Made by a program: the position numbers and the translations under genes | Origin: Haematococcus lacustris | Lineage: Eukaryota > Chlorophyta > Chlorophyceae > Chlamydomonadales > Haematococcaceae | Assembly: GCA_030144725.1 (NCBI GenBank) | Contig: JASKMD010000008.1 | Coordinates: 13,232,160 to 13,296,159 of the forward strand | Direction of reading: 5' to 3' | Length of the DNA stretch: 64,000 nucleotides | Notes under the pieces: generated by a model | Database searches by the model: none | What the model was told of the DNA's origin: nothing | Seen by the model: the letters and a program-made list of their open reading frames with translations, nothing else | Shown here: positions 1-12,451 of the stretch, piece after piece | How the letters are laid out: every line of letters starts with the position of its first letter | Position numbering within the stretch: position 1 is the stretch's first letter

Positions 1-222
1 AGCTGGCGCTTGCTGACATGTGCACGCGCTTGCTAGATAGCATGCACATTCATGTCAGTACAGCTACGTGCCTAGTGTGGCAGGTGCATAGTGGTGGCAG
101 GGGTTCTCGCTGCCTTGCTGCATTGTTGCCTTGCTGTCCTGCTGCCTTAGTGTTTGGTGCCGTTAGGCTGCAAGCTGTGTGGCCTGTGGCTGCCACTGTA
201 GGCCCGTGCTCTGAGCCAGCAC

Positions 223-2874
223 ATGTCAGCAGAGCAGAGTCGCAGCCTGGGTCGCCTGCTGCTGGTGCGGGCCATCTACCAGCAGCTGCAGTCACGCCAG
301 CAGCTCCCCAGTCTGTACTGGTGGGCCAGCAATGCGGTTGTCCAGGTGAGGAGGGCAGCAAGGCAGCAAGGCAGCCAGCCAGCCAGGCAGCAAAGGAGCC
401 AGGCAGGGAGGCAGCCAGGCAGTCAGGCAGCCAGGCTGTCAGGCAGCAAGGCAGCCAGGCAGCAAGGCAGCCAGGCAGGGGCTGGGGGAGTAGCAGCCCC
501 TGACTTGCACAGTACTCAGTCCCAGTCTCAGCGTCCCATCCAGCATGAGCTCAGCTGGGCACACAATGACCAGCTGGGAAGTAGTGAAGCAGTCATTCGC
601 TACAGCATAAGGAAAATCAGTCCTTAATGAAGCTGCGCCAGGAGTTGAACCCCCTACCTGTGCCCCTGTCATGACCCTCTCCCCCCTCTGCCCCGCGACC
701 TACGCAGACTACAGTGTTCCTGAGCCTGAGCAGCGCCCTGGCCCGCATGGCAGCCGCCCTGTGGCCGGGCCTGACCTCAGAGGGCCCCTGGCTGCTCCAG
801 GACCTGAGCTCCCCGCCCCTGTACCTCGCCACTCTGTCCACACCCTTTGGCACGCTGGGCAGCCTGCTGCCGCTGGCCATCGTGCTGACCTACCTGCGGG
901 CACTGGATGCTGCACCCTCAGGTTGGTGCCGGGGCAGCGGCATCTGCATGTCCAGGACCTGCCCACTCCTGTTGGAGTGGTAATGGGGTGAGCGAGGCCG
1001 CGGTTGCATTATTTGCTGAGGCTTGTGAGGACCTTAGGCGGATGCCTGAGGCACTGGGCAGGGGATGGGCAGTTTGAAGTGGTCTGCCGTGTCTTCCCTC
1101 ACTTGCCTTCCCTGCCCTCCACAAATCCGTCCAGGTAGCTAACAACATGCTGCTAACAATCCCCTTTTCTTGGAACTTGCATCCCCCCTACCAGCCCCCT
1201 TCCCCAGCCCCTCCCTCCATCGTCCCTGGCCCTGACCCCCCTTTATGGGTCCATTCCAGCACCCAGCCCCGCCTGCCTGACTGTGCAGCCCAGGTGCCCG
1301 GCATACTGGCGGCCCTGCGCCTGGTGGCCCTGCCCTACTACTGCTCCGCCCTGCTGCAGCCCAATGCAGTGCTGCTGTACTGGCTCACCCACTCAGCCGC
1401 CTCCTCCGCATTGCAGCTACAGCGCGCCCGCCAGCTGCAACGCAGCAAGCAGCCCGGCCTGGCGACCAGCACCCCACCGCCTGCCATGGGGAGTGGCCCT
1501 GACCCTCTCGTACCTGCTCAATCGAGCCCACCCACCGCTGCCCTGCACAGGCCAGCCCACACAGCAGCAGGCAGTGCCTCCACTCAGTCAGCAGGACCAG
1601 GATCTGCACCCGCAGCAGCAGGGGGACAGGGGCTGGTGCGGCTGGCTGCAGCTCCCCCACCGCCACCGGCAGCTGCTGATGGGCCAGGCTGTGGGGCCTC
1701 CCTGTCTGTGGACCTCAGCGGGCACTCAGCCACCACGGATGTGCAGCTGCTGCTGGGCCTGGGCAGCTTATACCTAGGGTACCCCACCCTGCGTGGCACA
1801 GCAGCAGCTGGGGGTGGCACCAGGGGCGGGTCAGGGCCTGGCTCTCCCCTGCTGCTGCCACTCCCGCTGGCACGGCCCGCCACCTCCCCTCCCCGACACC
1901 CCACCCCCACTGCTGCCATCACTTGCTTCACCAAGGCGTTGGAGGTGGTGGAGGCGGCCAAGCAACCAGCCAGTGAAGCTGGGGAGGGGAGTGAGGAGGG
2001 GAGTGAGGTGACAGGGCTGGTTGCATGCAGCCGGGCGTGGTATGGGCTGGCATGTGCGCACGCTTTGAGGAAGGAGTGGCTGCAGGTGAGGCCTGAGGGA
2101 GGGAGGTGGGGGGTCATGACAGTGAGCTGCACAGGGAGGCTGCACAGGGGCGGGGCCTTGCAGGCCTCTGCTACTTGTTGCTGCCCACATGCTTGCATGC
2201 CAAGCCTCACGGCCAATGCAACATGGACCCTCTTTGATGCCTGATACCCTACTCCTGAGTATATGTCCCTGATGCATTGATATGGCTGTGGCTGGTTGGC
2301 TGGCTGTGGCTGTGCGTGTGCGTGTGTACGTTTGCATTAGCCTTGTTCACATGGCTACTTGCATGACCGCATGCTGTCATGCGAGTTTGCCACTCGCATG
2401 CTGTCGCGAGTGCTTTGGGCATGTCGCGCTGGCCGACAGGCACTGGACGCGGCGATGAAGCTTGCCAAGGCTCAAACGCAATTGATTGAATTAGCGCGCT
2501 CCAGTCATCTGTCGGACGACTCACAGCCAGATAGCACTGTGCAGCTTGATGTACACCGCATCAACATCACGTGTGCATTGATGTCGGCCGCGGAGTATGC
2601 GATGGAGTCCGCTGCGGAGCTCATGGCGCTGGGCGAGGTGCAGCGAGAGTCGGGCACCCGGCAGCCCGGACGCGGAGAAGATGAATACGACGAAAGCACA
2701 TCGGTCGTGGAAGACAGCGCGCCATCCGTCAATGAGCTGTTAGAGATGGCAGACACCACATTGCAGCAAGCACAGCAGGAGATAAACGCGACATCCGGCG
2801 ATGACTCTGACGCGGCCGCCAGACTGGTTTCTTTGCAACACGAACTGTCGACCCTTCGCGCGCGGTACGACTGA
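223..2874 (+). CDS. OXA2/ALB3-like membrane insertase with C-terminal tail, 5' partial
   Basis: Oxa1/YidC/Alb3-family insertase of the plant OXA2 type, which inserts proteins into the mitochondrial inner membrane. Proposed exons: about 223-345 (acceptor uncertain, 213-240), 708-921, 1289-2085 and 2440-2874; phases agree at every join (0, 1, 0). Exons 1-2 hold the family's V-F-L-S-L-S-x-A-L-x-R-M helix and the P-L-x-I-V-L-T-Y helix. Exon 3 holds the last helix pair (ALRLVALPYYCSALLQPNAV then LLYWLTHSAAS). A Pro/Gly/Ala-rich linker follows, then a TPR-like helix pair (AITCFTKALEV; WYGLACAHALRKEW), as known for OXA2 proteins. The final exon (ALDAAMKLAKAQTQ...) is helical and acidic; it joins in phase but its homology is weak. 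The N-terminal targeting region and first helix lie before the window or in unseen upstream exons. The stop is TGA at 2872-2874. Confidence 0.72.
350..482. repeat. degenerate GGCAGCCA/GGCAGCAA tandem repeat in an OXA2 intron
   Basis: Imperfect tandem copies of 8-mers such as GGCAGCAA, GGCAGCCA and GGCAGTCA lie just after the donor at 346. They give misleading Arg/Gln/Ala-rich ORFs. No coding role is seen. Confidence 0.85.
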
Positions 2875-2973
2875 CTCGCGACCTCGTGAACCAAGATCTG
2901 TGAATCAAACATGCATCTGCCTCGAAATGTCGAGATTGCTGTGGCTGTGTGCCTCTGGTGAGGGTGCCCTAGA

Positions 2974-2978
2974 TGTAA
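2974..2978 (+). promoter_or_regulatory. TGTAA polyadenylation motif, OXA2-like gene
   Basis: TGTAA, the usual green-algal polyadenylation signal, lies 100 bases after the stop codon of the insertase gene. Confidence 0.5.
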
Positions 2979-3485
2979 GGGTTACGCCATATCCATAGGG
3001 AGCGTACCAGTTACGTAAACCTAAGTATGTTTAACTAGATTCAGCACCTAAGTGCGATTTAAACCACCACCTCAAAGCTAGTCTATCCGACGCCTTTAGC
3101 ATCCAACAGTAGATGAAGAGCGACGCTCCCCAATACAAGTGGCCTCGGGTCAGCATCACTGTGGATGCCAGCATCATGTGCAATGCCAAGTCACGTGATT
3201 GATATGGTGCGGAGCTCCAGCACGACTGTTAGGCCTTGCGCCTGTGGGGCCCAGCATCTGCCGGACATAGAAGCCCTCTATGTGAGCGCTGGACGCAAGC
3301 GTACGAGTAACAAGTCCGATACGGTCACACAAAAGGCTTGTACGACAGTTGGGTGACAGACTCCGTGATCCATCGTCATGCATTGCAGTCACGGCAACCC
3401 TAGTATAAGCAAAGCTGCGGGACAGGCAATAGGCAGGCAGGACACGGGGCAAGCCAGCTTGCAAACCGTGGTGTCTCTATAGGAA
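2979..3485. other. convergent intergenic/3'UTR region
   Basis: This stretch lies between two genes that converge. It probably holds the CCT8 3'UTR. No homology-bearing ORF, clear repeat or TTACA (reverse TGTAA) signal was found close to the CCT8 stop. Confidence 0.5.
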
Positions 3486-6400
3486 TCAGTCATCATCACC
3501 GCCCATGCCTCGTGGCTTTGGCCCCCCTGCTTGCTTGGCCATGATGATTTGGTCCACTCTGAGCACAGTGCCTGCAGCATCTGTGGCAAGCTTCAAGGCC
3601 CACCACTTGGTGGCATACAAATCCACGACGCCTTCCTGTGACAAATCTTTGGGCGGGCCGCCGTTGATGTCCACACCTGATCAAACCCAACAGCGGATGG
3701 CAACACAACCTCTGTGCAGCTGTGGTAGCAGCTTGGCAATCATGCGACCAGAAGCAGCAGCTGCTACATGCTACACCAGCATGGTGCGGCCCTTTGAAGC
3801 ACCCTTAGCAATGCTTGTGGATACATGCCATGGTATGGAGCGGCAATCGCACGCAGCATTGTGCTGACCAGCAGAGTCCAGGAATGGGTGATCCTTACCT
3901 GTTAGCTAAGGTGCAAACAGGGCATGGGAGACAGTCAACATACCGTGATGTTTGCCAAACACATTGCAGTGTCACCTAGGGATGCATATACAGCATGGCC
4001 AAGCCAGCGCTGCCACCATGCATCACAAGTCAGTTCATATGCAGCATAACCTTCCTCAGTGCCTGCAACAGGGAATTTGTGCAATGAAGCAACATGTATG
4101 GCGGACCACAGCACCACACCTGTATTGATCTGCCCTTGTGCATGGGCTGCGTACAGCGCACTGAGCACATCGGTCGCATTGAGCCCACTGTTCTCGGCTA
4201 GCGTCCGCGGCACCACCTCAAAGGACTCCGCGAAAGCCTTGACAGCGTACTGCTCGAGCCCCGTCAACTTCTTTCCCCAGTCGCCTATCTGGCGAGCGAG
4301 CTCCAGCTCCGTGGCGCCGCCCGCGGCCACGCACCGCCCGTCACGGGTAAGCGCCTTGAACGCGTTGACGCCGTCATTCAATGCACGCTCAACGTCGTCC
4401 AAAAAGCCCTCTGTCGACCCTCTAAGCACTATGGTCGAGATAGCGCCCAATGAGGCTTCCTGCCTTAGCACGCAGCAGTTCGCCCCGCCAATTTCCTGCA
4501 ATGCGTGATCCATGTGCGAAACAACTGACTCAGATGGGATTAAAACGGCTGTTAAAGCAGACCTCGTTCACACAGCTGGCAAGGTGCCATAGCTGCCTTC
4601 TGTGTAGCCCCCTGGCTGGCGAACTGGCCCCTTACCTGGACGGACAGGTACTTCACAAAACCCAGCTCGTCTGGTGAGGGTGCGCCAAAGCTGGCCCGTG
4701 CAGTAGCCCCTGTAGACTTGCAGAACCTGAGGAGCTCGAACTTGGAGGGGACACGCAGCACCATCAGGCCGTACTTCTCCAAGAAGTGCATGGCCATCTC
4801 ACCAATGGCGCTCCCACTGGCTACCACCTGAGCGAGAGCAAGGAGGATGCAGCATGAGCATGACAGGCATCAGCAGCAGGCAAACATAGGCAAGGAGGGC
4901 ACTGTAGACCAGGGCACTGCAGCCCAGTCTCACTTCCAGAGTGTGAAGGAGCCCTTACAGCTCTGCTTGCAGTGTCATGGGCAAACAGCATGCAGCGTGC
5001 AGATGGCAGGCGTGACCACATGTGGCTGGTCAATACCTGCTGGCCACCCCCTGAGCAGCCACTGCAGCCTGCTTTTACTGCTGCTGCTGCTACTGTCGCT
5101 GGCTACATGAGCCTTTGCCGTAGCACCTGCCTTGACACCTGTGTCAGCGATGGCCTTGATGTACTCCTCCAATTTGCTTTCCTCAGACCTGGTACGATCA
5201 GGCAGCAGCAGCCAGGCAGCCAGGTCCTAAACACACCAGCGAGCCTTAGACGGCAATTATAAGGGGAAGCACAGAGGTGTGGCACAAGGGCTGCTACTGC
5301 CTATGCCAGCACTTGGGCATGTTTCAAGCGTGACTGCCATCGCGACCGGTAGCCCATAAGCCAGGCCAAGCGGAAATCATGGTGGCTTGGTTCCAGCGCA
5401 TGGCCCCCAGGCCAACATGCTGGCAGGCAGCCTGCTGTGGCTCACTTTGCATAGTTCTCCAGCTCTGCTGCTGTCTTGATGAGGACAGTGCCCTTTGTGT
5501 CTGTGCTGGATGTGTCGATCCCCTGGCTGTACACTGCCACCTTGGCATTCTCCATGTGCTTCACAGTGCCCTCCGCATCCCGCCTGAGCACCATGCCCTT
5601 CACCACCTGCAGCAGGGCCAGCAGCTAGGGGACGTGTGTCACGCTGCAGCATCAATGCATGCAGTTTGAACAGGAGTGGGAGGAGGAAGAGGAGGAGGGG
5701 TGCAGGCCAGGCCTGCCATGTTTAGTGTGATCAGCTCAACTAGGAGCTGGGTAAAGGTACCAGAGCTATGCAGGCTGATGCCAGCCCATGCCAACTAATC
5801 TCAGGATGGTGATGATGAGGATGCAAGAAGCATGTCAGACAGCATCTGAGGGGCCAGGGTCGTGTGGTAGCCGCTGAGCTGTGGGCTAGCACAGGGTCAT
5901 CTACACTGAAATCACACTAAACAAGGGTTCAGCCAGCATGCTGTCCACATCAGCAAGCCCCAGTAAGCATTACCACCTCCCGCCTACTCCTCCCACACCC
6001 CTTGCGGGCACCAGGGGTGTACCTGGTGCATCCCAGATCCCTTGCGGACTGATCTGGCCTAGCAGCGCTTGCCTGCGAGTCAGGCAGGCCGCCTCCCGGG
6101 ATCTTGACCACGCGCACATTGTCTACATTGAAGTTCACGGGGTTCTTGGGCAGCACATCAATGCATGCCTCTGCCACCAGCTGCGCAAGCATGTCCTCGT
6201 ACCCGCTGATCTTGCTGGCTATAGCACCTTTGAGCCGGCGAGCTACCTAGAGCCAGAGGGAGCAACAGCACAGGCCAGGGAAGCACAGCAACAGCGCTGA
6301 GCAGACCAGGGCCATGTACCTCATCTCCAGACGCTGGTCAAGAAAAGGGCTGGGAGCTGTAGCTGCTCAGGCCCCTGCGCTGAGGTGCTGCAGGCAGGGG

Positions 6401-7174
6401 CAGTGCAGCTCTATGTTTCAAGCTCACACCCCTGCTCTACCAGCTGGCAGCTAGGTTCCAAATACCAGCTTACCAGGTCCTTATCCCGCACATCTACGGC
6501 CTCTTTGCTACCCTCCACCACCAGCGTCTCCAGTATCTCCAGCGCCTGGGCCAGGCATGAAGCATAGGAAATGTGTGTGCCTAGCTGCTCCATGACACTC
6601 TAACTTGCCTGCCAAGCTGTTCAGCTGCAACTGCACCTTGGCCCCTGCCCGAGAATAGCCATCTGCAATCTCTGCAGTCACTAGGCCGTCCCGAAGCAAA
6701 GCCTCAGCATTGCTCAGCAACTCGCCGCCGAATGTTAGCACCTGCACGTTGAGACAGCCCCTGCTGCGGTGAGCAACGTGCTCTTTGACCTTGTTTGATC
6801 TGTTGCAAAATTCTAACCAAATTTGTGCCGTCGCCTATCTCCTGCTCCTGTGCCATTGCGGCCAGGACCAGAAGACGCGCAGCTGGGTGGTTGACCTCCA
6901 TCTCAGAGACGATGGTTGATGCATCGCTGGTCACAAAGAGGCGCTCCAGGTGGTTGATCACCATTTTGTTCATGCCTGCGACGTGCCCGGGTTTGAGCGC
7001 GAGCCCGGCGATTCACTAAACAGCGGTTCACTTACCATTGGGACCCAGCGATGTCCGAGTGATCTGCGCCAGGTTCTTGCAGGCCTCGATGTTCCGCATG
7101 ACTGCCTCGTCTAAGCCAGCAAAGTGCTTGTGTCCATCCTTAAGCATAGACTGCAGACCATACGGACCCGACAT
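3486..7174 (-). CDS. CCT8: T-complex protein 1 subunit theta (CCT8), 10 exons, 541 aa
   Basis: Subunit theta of the cytosolic TRiC/CCT chaperonin, which folds actin, tubulin and other proteins using ATP. Exons, 5' to 3' on the minus strand: 7174-7036, 6975-6818, 6741-6637, 6545-6474, 6246-6073, 5606-5446, 5188-5131, 4827-4636, 4495-4120 and 3676-3486. Every splice phase is consistent and the sum is 542 codons including the stop, against about 548 aa in animals. Diagnostic pieces include SLGPNGMNKMVINHLERLFV (start of the equatorial domain), the nucleotide-binding GDGTNLV, NVDNVRVVKI in the apical domain, AISTIVLRGSTEGFLDDVER, the GGGA-like GGATELELARQI and the theta-type C-terminus WALKLATDAA...LRVDQIIMAKQAGGPKP. 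Two introns (6072-5607 and 5130-4828) have GC donors. The start at 7174 matches the family N-terminus. Confidence 0.95.
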
Positions 7175-7631
7175 GGTTGCAAGCACTGGGGTTTGCCGCA
7201 GAACGGGGCGGTGCCGCCCACCGTGGGCAAGTTCAAATCGAAAATAAACCGCCGTCTCATGGCCGACATCTCAAACCTTACACCAGCATTGAGCCTAGGT
7301 GATTGAGAATGCTGTCAATGCTCGTATCAAACCCATATGCCATTGAACTGGCATTGTACAAAAGCACCTGCATCATGCAGTGCATGTCATCTTTGTCGTC
7401 TGAGATGCGCTGATGCTCCCTACCCCGATGGCAGGTTTTAGTAAGCACGATGCAAAGCCCTTGCTTGAGTCAAGACAGTGGTTTACATTGGGTTTGTATT
7501 TGTACGCTGCAAGAATATTACAAATTATTGTTGCTTAACCCCGTCTGCGGTGGACGCTGTGTGGCCATGATGTTGTTATGCCAGATTAAATGACAGACAA
7601 ACAATGCCAGACAAACAAATTAAATGCAAAC
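7175..7631. other. CCT8 5' flank and unassigned sequence
   Basis: This holds the presumed CCT8 promoter and 5'UTR, followed by AT-richer sequence with repeated CAGACAAACAA motifs. A 15-base string, TTGTTGCTTAACCCC, at about 7529-7543 recurs just after the Fanzor-1 tail near 20580-20594. No gene was seen. Confidence 0.4.
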
Positions 7632-8490
7632 TCAGGTGTCCCCAACTAACAGAAAATGACAGGAAACTGACTCCTGGTAATCAAAACGACGCCGCGTCTC
7701 AGCCACGTGGTTTGTATTTATGTTTCGCATATCCCTGGATAGAGGACTCTTTCAGCTATGCGGTGCAGCTTGTATCATTAAATACTGTGCAGTGTGCTGG
7801 GTGCTATGGCGGCTCAAATCTTCCCATTCAAATCCATGCACTTTTTGCTCATGCGGGCCTCGCCGCGAGAGACCGCCGCGACCGACGTGGCCCAGGAGCA
7901 CCTGCACATAGTGAGGGACAGTCGCCGCAGTCAAAACGGTTCACATGGCACGCCAAACCGATGTAAGAGCGCCCCTCCACCCATGCTCAGAAATATGCAA
8001 GGTTGCTGCGATGCTTGACCCCTTCGTGAGCAGTACTGTTGGCCTGGCCACTCTGCAATGCCTCACAAGGTGTGTATGCCATTGCTATGTTACCTTCCTC
8101 GACATGTTGGGTCCAATCCCTCCCGCCCGCCCCCCGCTTGCGTGTCGAGCTCGTGTTCAGCTCCGATGTGGCCCCCTGCTGCTCAGATGGAGGGGTACGC
8201 GTCCCAGGGGCGGCACCAGCAGCAGCTGCCAGCTGCTGCCAGGGGGGGGCAGCAGGAGGGGTGGGCAGCCCAGCACCAGCACCAGCACCAGCACCAGGAC
8301 CTGCACCTGCCCCCTGCTCATCCCCATGCAAGCCGGCCACTGTGTTGCGAATGTGGGCCATGACAAGGCATTTTGGCAGCAAGGACCTCCTCAATGGCTT
8401 GATGCAATTCAGCCTCAGTCATCAGCAGCTCATTTTCTGCCTGCACCTCCTTTGCGATAGCCTCAGCCTTACTAGCTGTGGCTTTCAAGC

Positions 8491-8497
8491 CGCTAGG
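8491..8497. repeat. 7-bp target duplication CGCTAGG (left)
   Basis: It matches 10489-10495 perfectly and flanks the inner TCAGG-family copy. It marks insertion of that copy into the outer element. Confidence 0.85.
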
Positions 8498-10488
8498 TCA
8501 GGAGTCCCCAACATGGGGTTGGTAATCTTCATGCACATACTCACTCAATACTGCACCGTTTTCGATAGCGTTTATCGCATTGGCAGCTGCGAATTATTGC
8601 GCATCTACTAGCAAGCGGCGCGTTAGCTCTTGCAAGTGAGGCCATGCCGGCGCAAGCGAGCGCGGACACACCTCAGCTGCTCACAACCGATTGTTCTAGT
8701 GGTATGTAACGGCATCAGTGATGGAGCTGCGCCTGCTATCGAGCCAGAAGTACAATCACATTTCAGCCCGCCAGGCTTGCTCCACGAGCCTTTCATTGGT
8801 GCAGGCGGCGTCGGAAGACCGTCGTTGGGCAAGAAATAACGCGACATTGCAGCGAGGTGCGATTGGATAGAGGTCTCTCTAGCCAGCCACACTGGAAAAG
8901 GGACCCCCTTGCACAAATCGGCATGTTGTGAGCTGACCACTCTGAGTTATTAGAATGTCTCGTTATTACTTTGTTCATTACTCAACGACACAGCTGCTGG
9001 AAAAGAAAGCACGGCAATTTATCAATCAGGCCCGCCTGCTCACCCTTTGGCGTGACCCAACTCTGCCTTGCAGGATTGACTAGCCTACTCCGACCTGCCG
9101 AACCCCCTGCAGCCCTCGCACCCCCTTGCAGCCCCACCACCTCCCAGCCCACGCAGAAGCCTCCCACCCCCTCCCGCCCCCTCCCAGCCCCTCCCAGCCC
9201 CTCCCAGCCCCCTCACTGCCCTCCCACCCCCTCCTAGCCCCCTCACTGCCCCGCCACCCCTTCCCACCCCCTCCCAGCCCCTCCCACCCCCTCCCACTCC
9301 CTCCCAGCCCTTCCCAGCCCCTCCCAGCCCCCTCAGTGCCCTCCCACCCCCTCCTAGCCCCCTCACTGCCCCGCCACCCCTTCCCACCCCCTCCCAGCCC
9401 CTCCCAGCCCCTCCAGCCCCCTCACTGCCCACCCCCCCCTCCTAGCAAGGAAGTGCGGCGTGAGGAGGCAGCAGCAGCTAGGGTACGACGGACAGCAAAG
9501 GCGGAGATGAAAGCAGCAGCAGCAAATCATAGGGTGGGACAGGTGGTGGTTGATGTGGGGGACCATGAGGGGCAGCATAGACTGGAAGCAGCATATGCTC
9601 TGAGCTACGATGGGCGTGATTACAGCCACACCGCTATCGAGGAGGCTAACAAGCTATCTGTTAGGGAGCTGCAAGCTTACCTTCGCTTCCACCAGCAGGA
9701 GGTCATGAAGGGGTGGTTGAAGCCCAAGCTGAAGGGTTTGTCACGGCCCACATTCGCAACACACTGGCCGGCCTGCATGGGGATGAGCAGGGGGCAGGTG
9801 CAGGTCCTGATGCTGGTACTGGTGTTGGTGCCGCCCCTGAGCTGCCCACCCCTCCTGCTGCCCCCCCCCGGCAGCAGTAGGCAGCTGGCGCTGGTGCCGC
9901 CCCTGGGATGCCCACCCCTCCATCTGAGCAGCAAGGGGTCAGGGCGGAGCTGGACACAAGCTCAACACGCAAGCGGAGGGCGGGCGGGAGGGATCGGACC
10001 CAACATGTCGAGCAAGGTAACGTAGCAATGGCGTACACACCTTGCATGGCCTTACAGAGTGGCCAGGAAGTAGGAACTACTAACGAAGAGGTCAAGCAAT
10101 GCAGCAGCCTTGTATATTTATGTGCGTGTGTGGAGTGGCGCGGTTACATCGGTTTAGCGTGCCATGTGAATCGATCTTGACTGCGGAGACTGTCCCTGAC
10201 TGTTTGCAGGATCTCCTGGGCCACGTCGGTCGCGGCGGTCGATCGCGGCGAGGCCCGCATGAGCATTACAAGCATGATTTAAATGTAAAGATTTGAGCCG
10301 CCAAAGCACTCAGCACAGTGCACAGTATTTAATGATACATGTTGCACCGCATAGCTGACGGAGTCCTCTATCCAGTGATGTGCGAAACAGAAATAGAAAC
10401 CACGTGGCTGAGACGCGGCGTCGTTTTGATTACCAGGGGTCGGTTTCCTATCATTTCCTGTCATTTTTTGTTAGTTGGGGACACCTGA
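8498..10488 (+). mobile_element. inner TCAGG-family DNA transposon, 1991 bp
   Basis: Ends are TCAGGAGTCCCCAACATGGG on the left and the reverse of TCAGGTGTCCCCAAC on the right, flanked by a perfect 7-bp duplication, CGCTAGG. The layout is: left region 8498-9120, a C-rich minisatellite about 9130-9440, and degraded coding sequence about 9450-10080. The coding part reads SVRELQAYLRFHQQEV, which resembles a SAP-type DNA-binding helix pair (weak). In another frame it reads TAHIRNTLAGLHGDEQG and then AELDTSSTRKRRAGGRDR, a nuclear-localisation-like basic patch. The frame change near 9720-9760 shows decay. The superfamily is unassigned: the TIR looks hAT-like, but hAT elements normally make 8-bp duplications. 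No transposase catalytic domain was seen. Confidence 0.85.
9130..9440. repeat. C-rich minisatellite inside TCAGG element
   Basis: Degenerate tandem CCTCCCAGCC / CCTCCCACCC units, with a roughly 115-bp higher-order repeat: the block from CCCCTCACTGCCCCGCCACC recurs. The same minisatellite occupies the same place in the copies at 10600-10820/15279-15400 (reverse), 44640-44770 and 47160-47550. Confidence 0.9.
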
Positions 10489-10495
10489 CGCTAGG
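10489..10495. repeat. 7-bp target duplication CGCTAGG (right)
   Basis: Right-hand partner of 8491-8497. Confidence 0.85.
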
Positions 10496-10959
10496 GCTGT
10501 GCAGATAGCCAGCCCTAGGTGATCTTACAAGTGCTGCAAGATGAGCACGCTGCCACCCATGCCGACCCATGGGTTTGCGTCTTGCAATGACTTGCTAGGG
10601 CCAAGGGGGGCGGGGTGGGGGTGGCGGGGTTGAGAGGGGCTGGGAGGGGGTGGGAAGGGGTGGGAGGGGGTGGGAGGGGGTGGAGGGGGTGGGAGGGGCT
10701 GGGAGGGGCTGGGAGGGGCTGGGAGGGGGTGGGAAGGGTTGGCGGGGCAGTGAGGGGCTTAGGGGGGGGTGGGAGGGGCTGGGAGGAGGTGGGAGGGGGT
10801 GGGTGGGGGGTGGGGAGGCTCACTCGTGGAGAATAAGGCCGAGTCGGCGATTTTAGTTAAGGGGTACTGCAGATAGCCCTTTCAAAGGCCGTCCCATCGC
10901 CATATGTTTCATGATTTGGTTGGGCTGTAATCGGCCTTTAGCTGAAGCGTTCAAACCTT

Positions 10960-11525
10960 GTGCAGGGTTTCGCCAAACCGTGCACAGTGTAACGTGCGGA
11001 ACCACGCTATAAGCCGAGCCATCGTCTAGCGTGTGACTGCGAAGAAACTGCCATGGAGCGGAGTTACAGAGTACCTCGTGAGAGGGCTAGGGCTTAGAAC
11101 GGGGCCCCCTGGAATCGAACCAGTTGTCCTCACAGCTTGCGCTGCTAGGCTTTAACCTGCCCTACTCACTCGGTAAAAGTAATGCGCCCACCTGCGCCCG
11201 CCATAGGCAGTACACAGGTGTCGCGGGCAAAGGGGAACGGTGTCGCTCGAGGCTCGCCGTTACACACAGGGTTTCAACTGGCTCAGCCCCTAGGTGGCCG
11301 TCAAGCCAGTTCCTGACCCTGTGCAGCGTTTCAAAGACCGTGTGCTGGGTTTCGCTGACCGTGTGCAGGGTTTCATAGACCTAGTGCAGGGTTTCATAGA
11401 CCGTGCACAGGGTTTGGTGTGGCTCAGTACCTAGGCGTTTCTGACCGTGTGCAGGGTTTCGCTGACCTTGCACAAGGTTTCAAAGACCAAGTGCAGGGTT
11501 TCACTGACCGTGCACAGGGTATCAA
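10960..11525 (+). repeat. left subterminal GTGCAGGGTTTC array
   Basis: At least six to nine variants of GTGCAGGGTTTC (for example GTGCAGGGTTTCATAGACC and GTGCAGGGTTTCGCTGACC), spaced about 20-40 bp apart. They are probable transposase-binding sites of the CACTA-like element. Confidence 0.8.
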
Positions 11526-12059
11526 AGCATGAGTGTATAGTCAGCAATGGCTTACAACCTACATGCCTGCTGACATCTGCTGCCTCATGTGGCCTCCTAC
11601 ATCAATGTAACATCACACGGCATCACCATTAGAGTCATGCCTAGCACACAAACTGACTCATGGCTAACAACTGCTGTTTGCACACTGAAACTGGTGCTGC
11701 CAGGCATGCACCACATGACTCAAGCCACTAGACCCAGGGCTGCACACGCCATGCACCTCTCATCTCATAGCAACTGACACACTGCTATACACGCCATGCA
11801 TTGCTCATCTCATACCAGTTGGCTACTCAAACTATATACTCACGACACACAGCAGCAAACACATGGCTAACGAAGCCATGCACCTCATGACACATGGCAG
11901 CTGACTCAGGGCTACACATGCCTCGCCACACCTGCCACATGGCAGCTGTCTCATTGCTTGGGATAAGAGAAGGGCTGTTGCCCGGCTGCTGCCTTGTAGT
12001 GATGGCCTGGGAGGTGGTGGTAGACGGGGTGGCGGACTGGGAGGGTGTGATGGAGGGCT

Positions 12060-12300
12060 AGCTCCGGCTGAGGCTGTGTGCTGCCACAAACAGCATACGA
12101 CCATGCTCCTCACCATCTGGGAAGCTGCTGACGAACACATTGTGTATCCTGCTGGCATCATACATGTACCAGTGCTGATCACCAAAGCCCTGAACATGCG
12201 GGTGATAGCTAAGCGTAGGAACACCCCTGGCTGCTTGGGGTGCTCCAGCCGCACGAAGAACTGGATGTGGCCAGCCCAGATGACCACACTGTCCTTCTGC
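12060..12300 (-). pseudogene. decayed transposon-protein fragment
   Basis: On the minus strand, two frames together give VVIWAGHIQFFVRLEHPKQP and then HNVFVSSFPDGEEHGRMLFV. The change of frame shows that it is broken. The pattern of a hydrophobic beta-rich domain ending PDGEE...RMLFV suggests a real protein. By memory it resembles proteins found with algal DNA transposons, but I cannot name the family. It lies inside the CACTA-like element. Confidence 0.35.
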
Positions 12301-12451
12301 CACCTGGGCTGCTATTGATGGCCTGGGAGGTGGTGGTGAAAGTGGGGTAAGGTGAGGGTAAGGTAGGGAAGGGGCTGCAGTGTAGCGTAGGAGGGGGGAA
12401 GCGGAGCGACACCGGTGAGTTTGTGGGTAAGGGGAACGACAAGGGAAGGGT

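Noticed and set aside
620..660. tRNA-like GGTTCAACTCC on the minus strand
   Set aside because: Only the T-loop fits, and it lies in an intron of the OXA2-like gene.
9453..9780. SAP domain as a firm call in the inner TCAGG element
   Set aside because: The SVRELQAYLRFHQQEV match is short, the usual glycine turn is absent, and the frame breaks soon after.
11040..11170. tRNA-like minus-strand segment with GGTTCGATTCC T-loop
   Set aside because: A T-arm can be drawn, but I could not build the acceptor, D and anticodon stems together; it may be a decayed SINE-like piece or chance.
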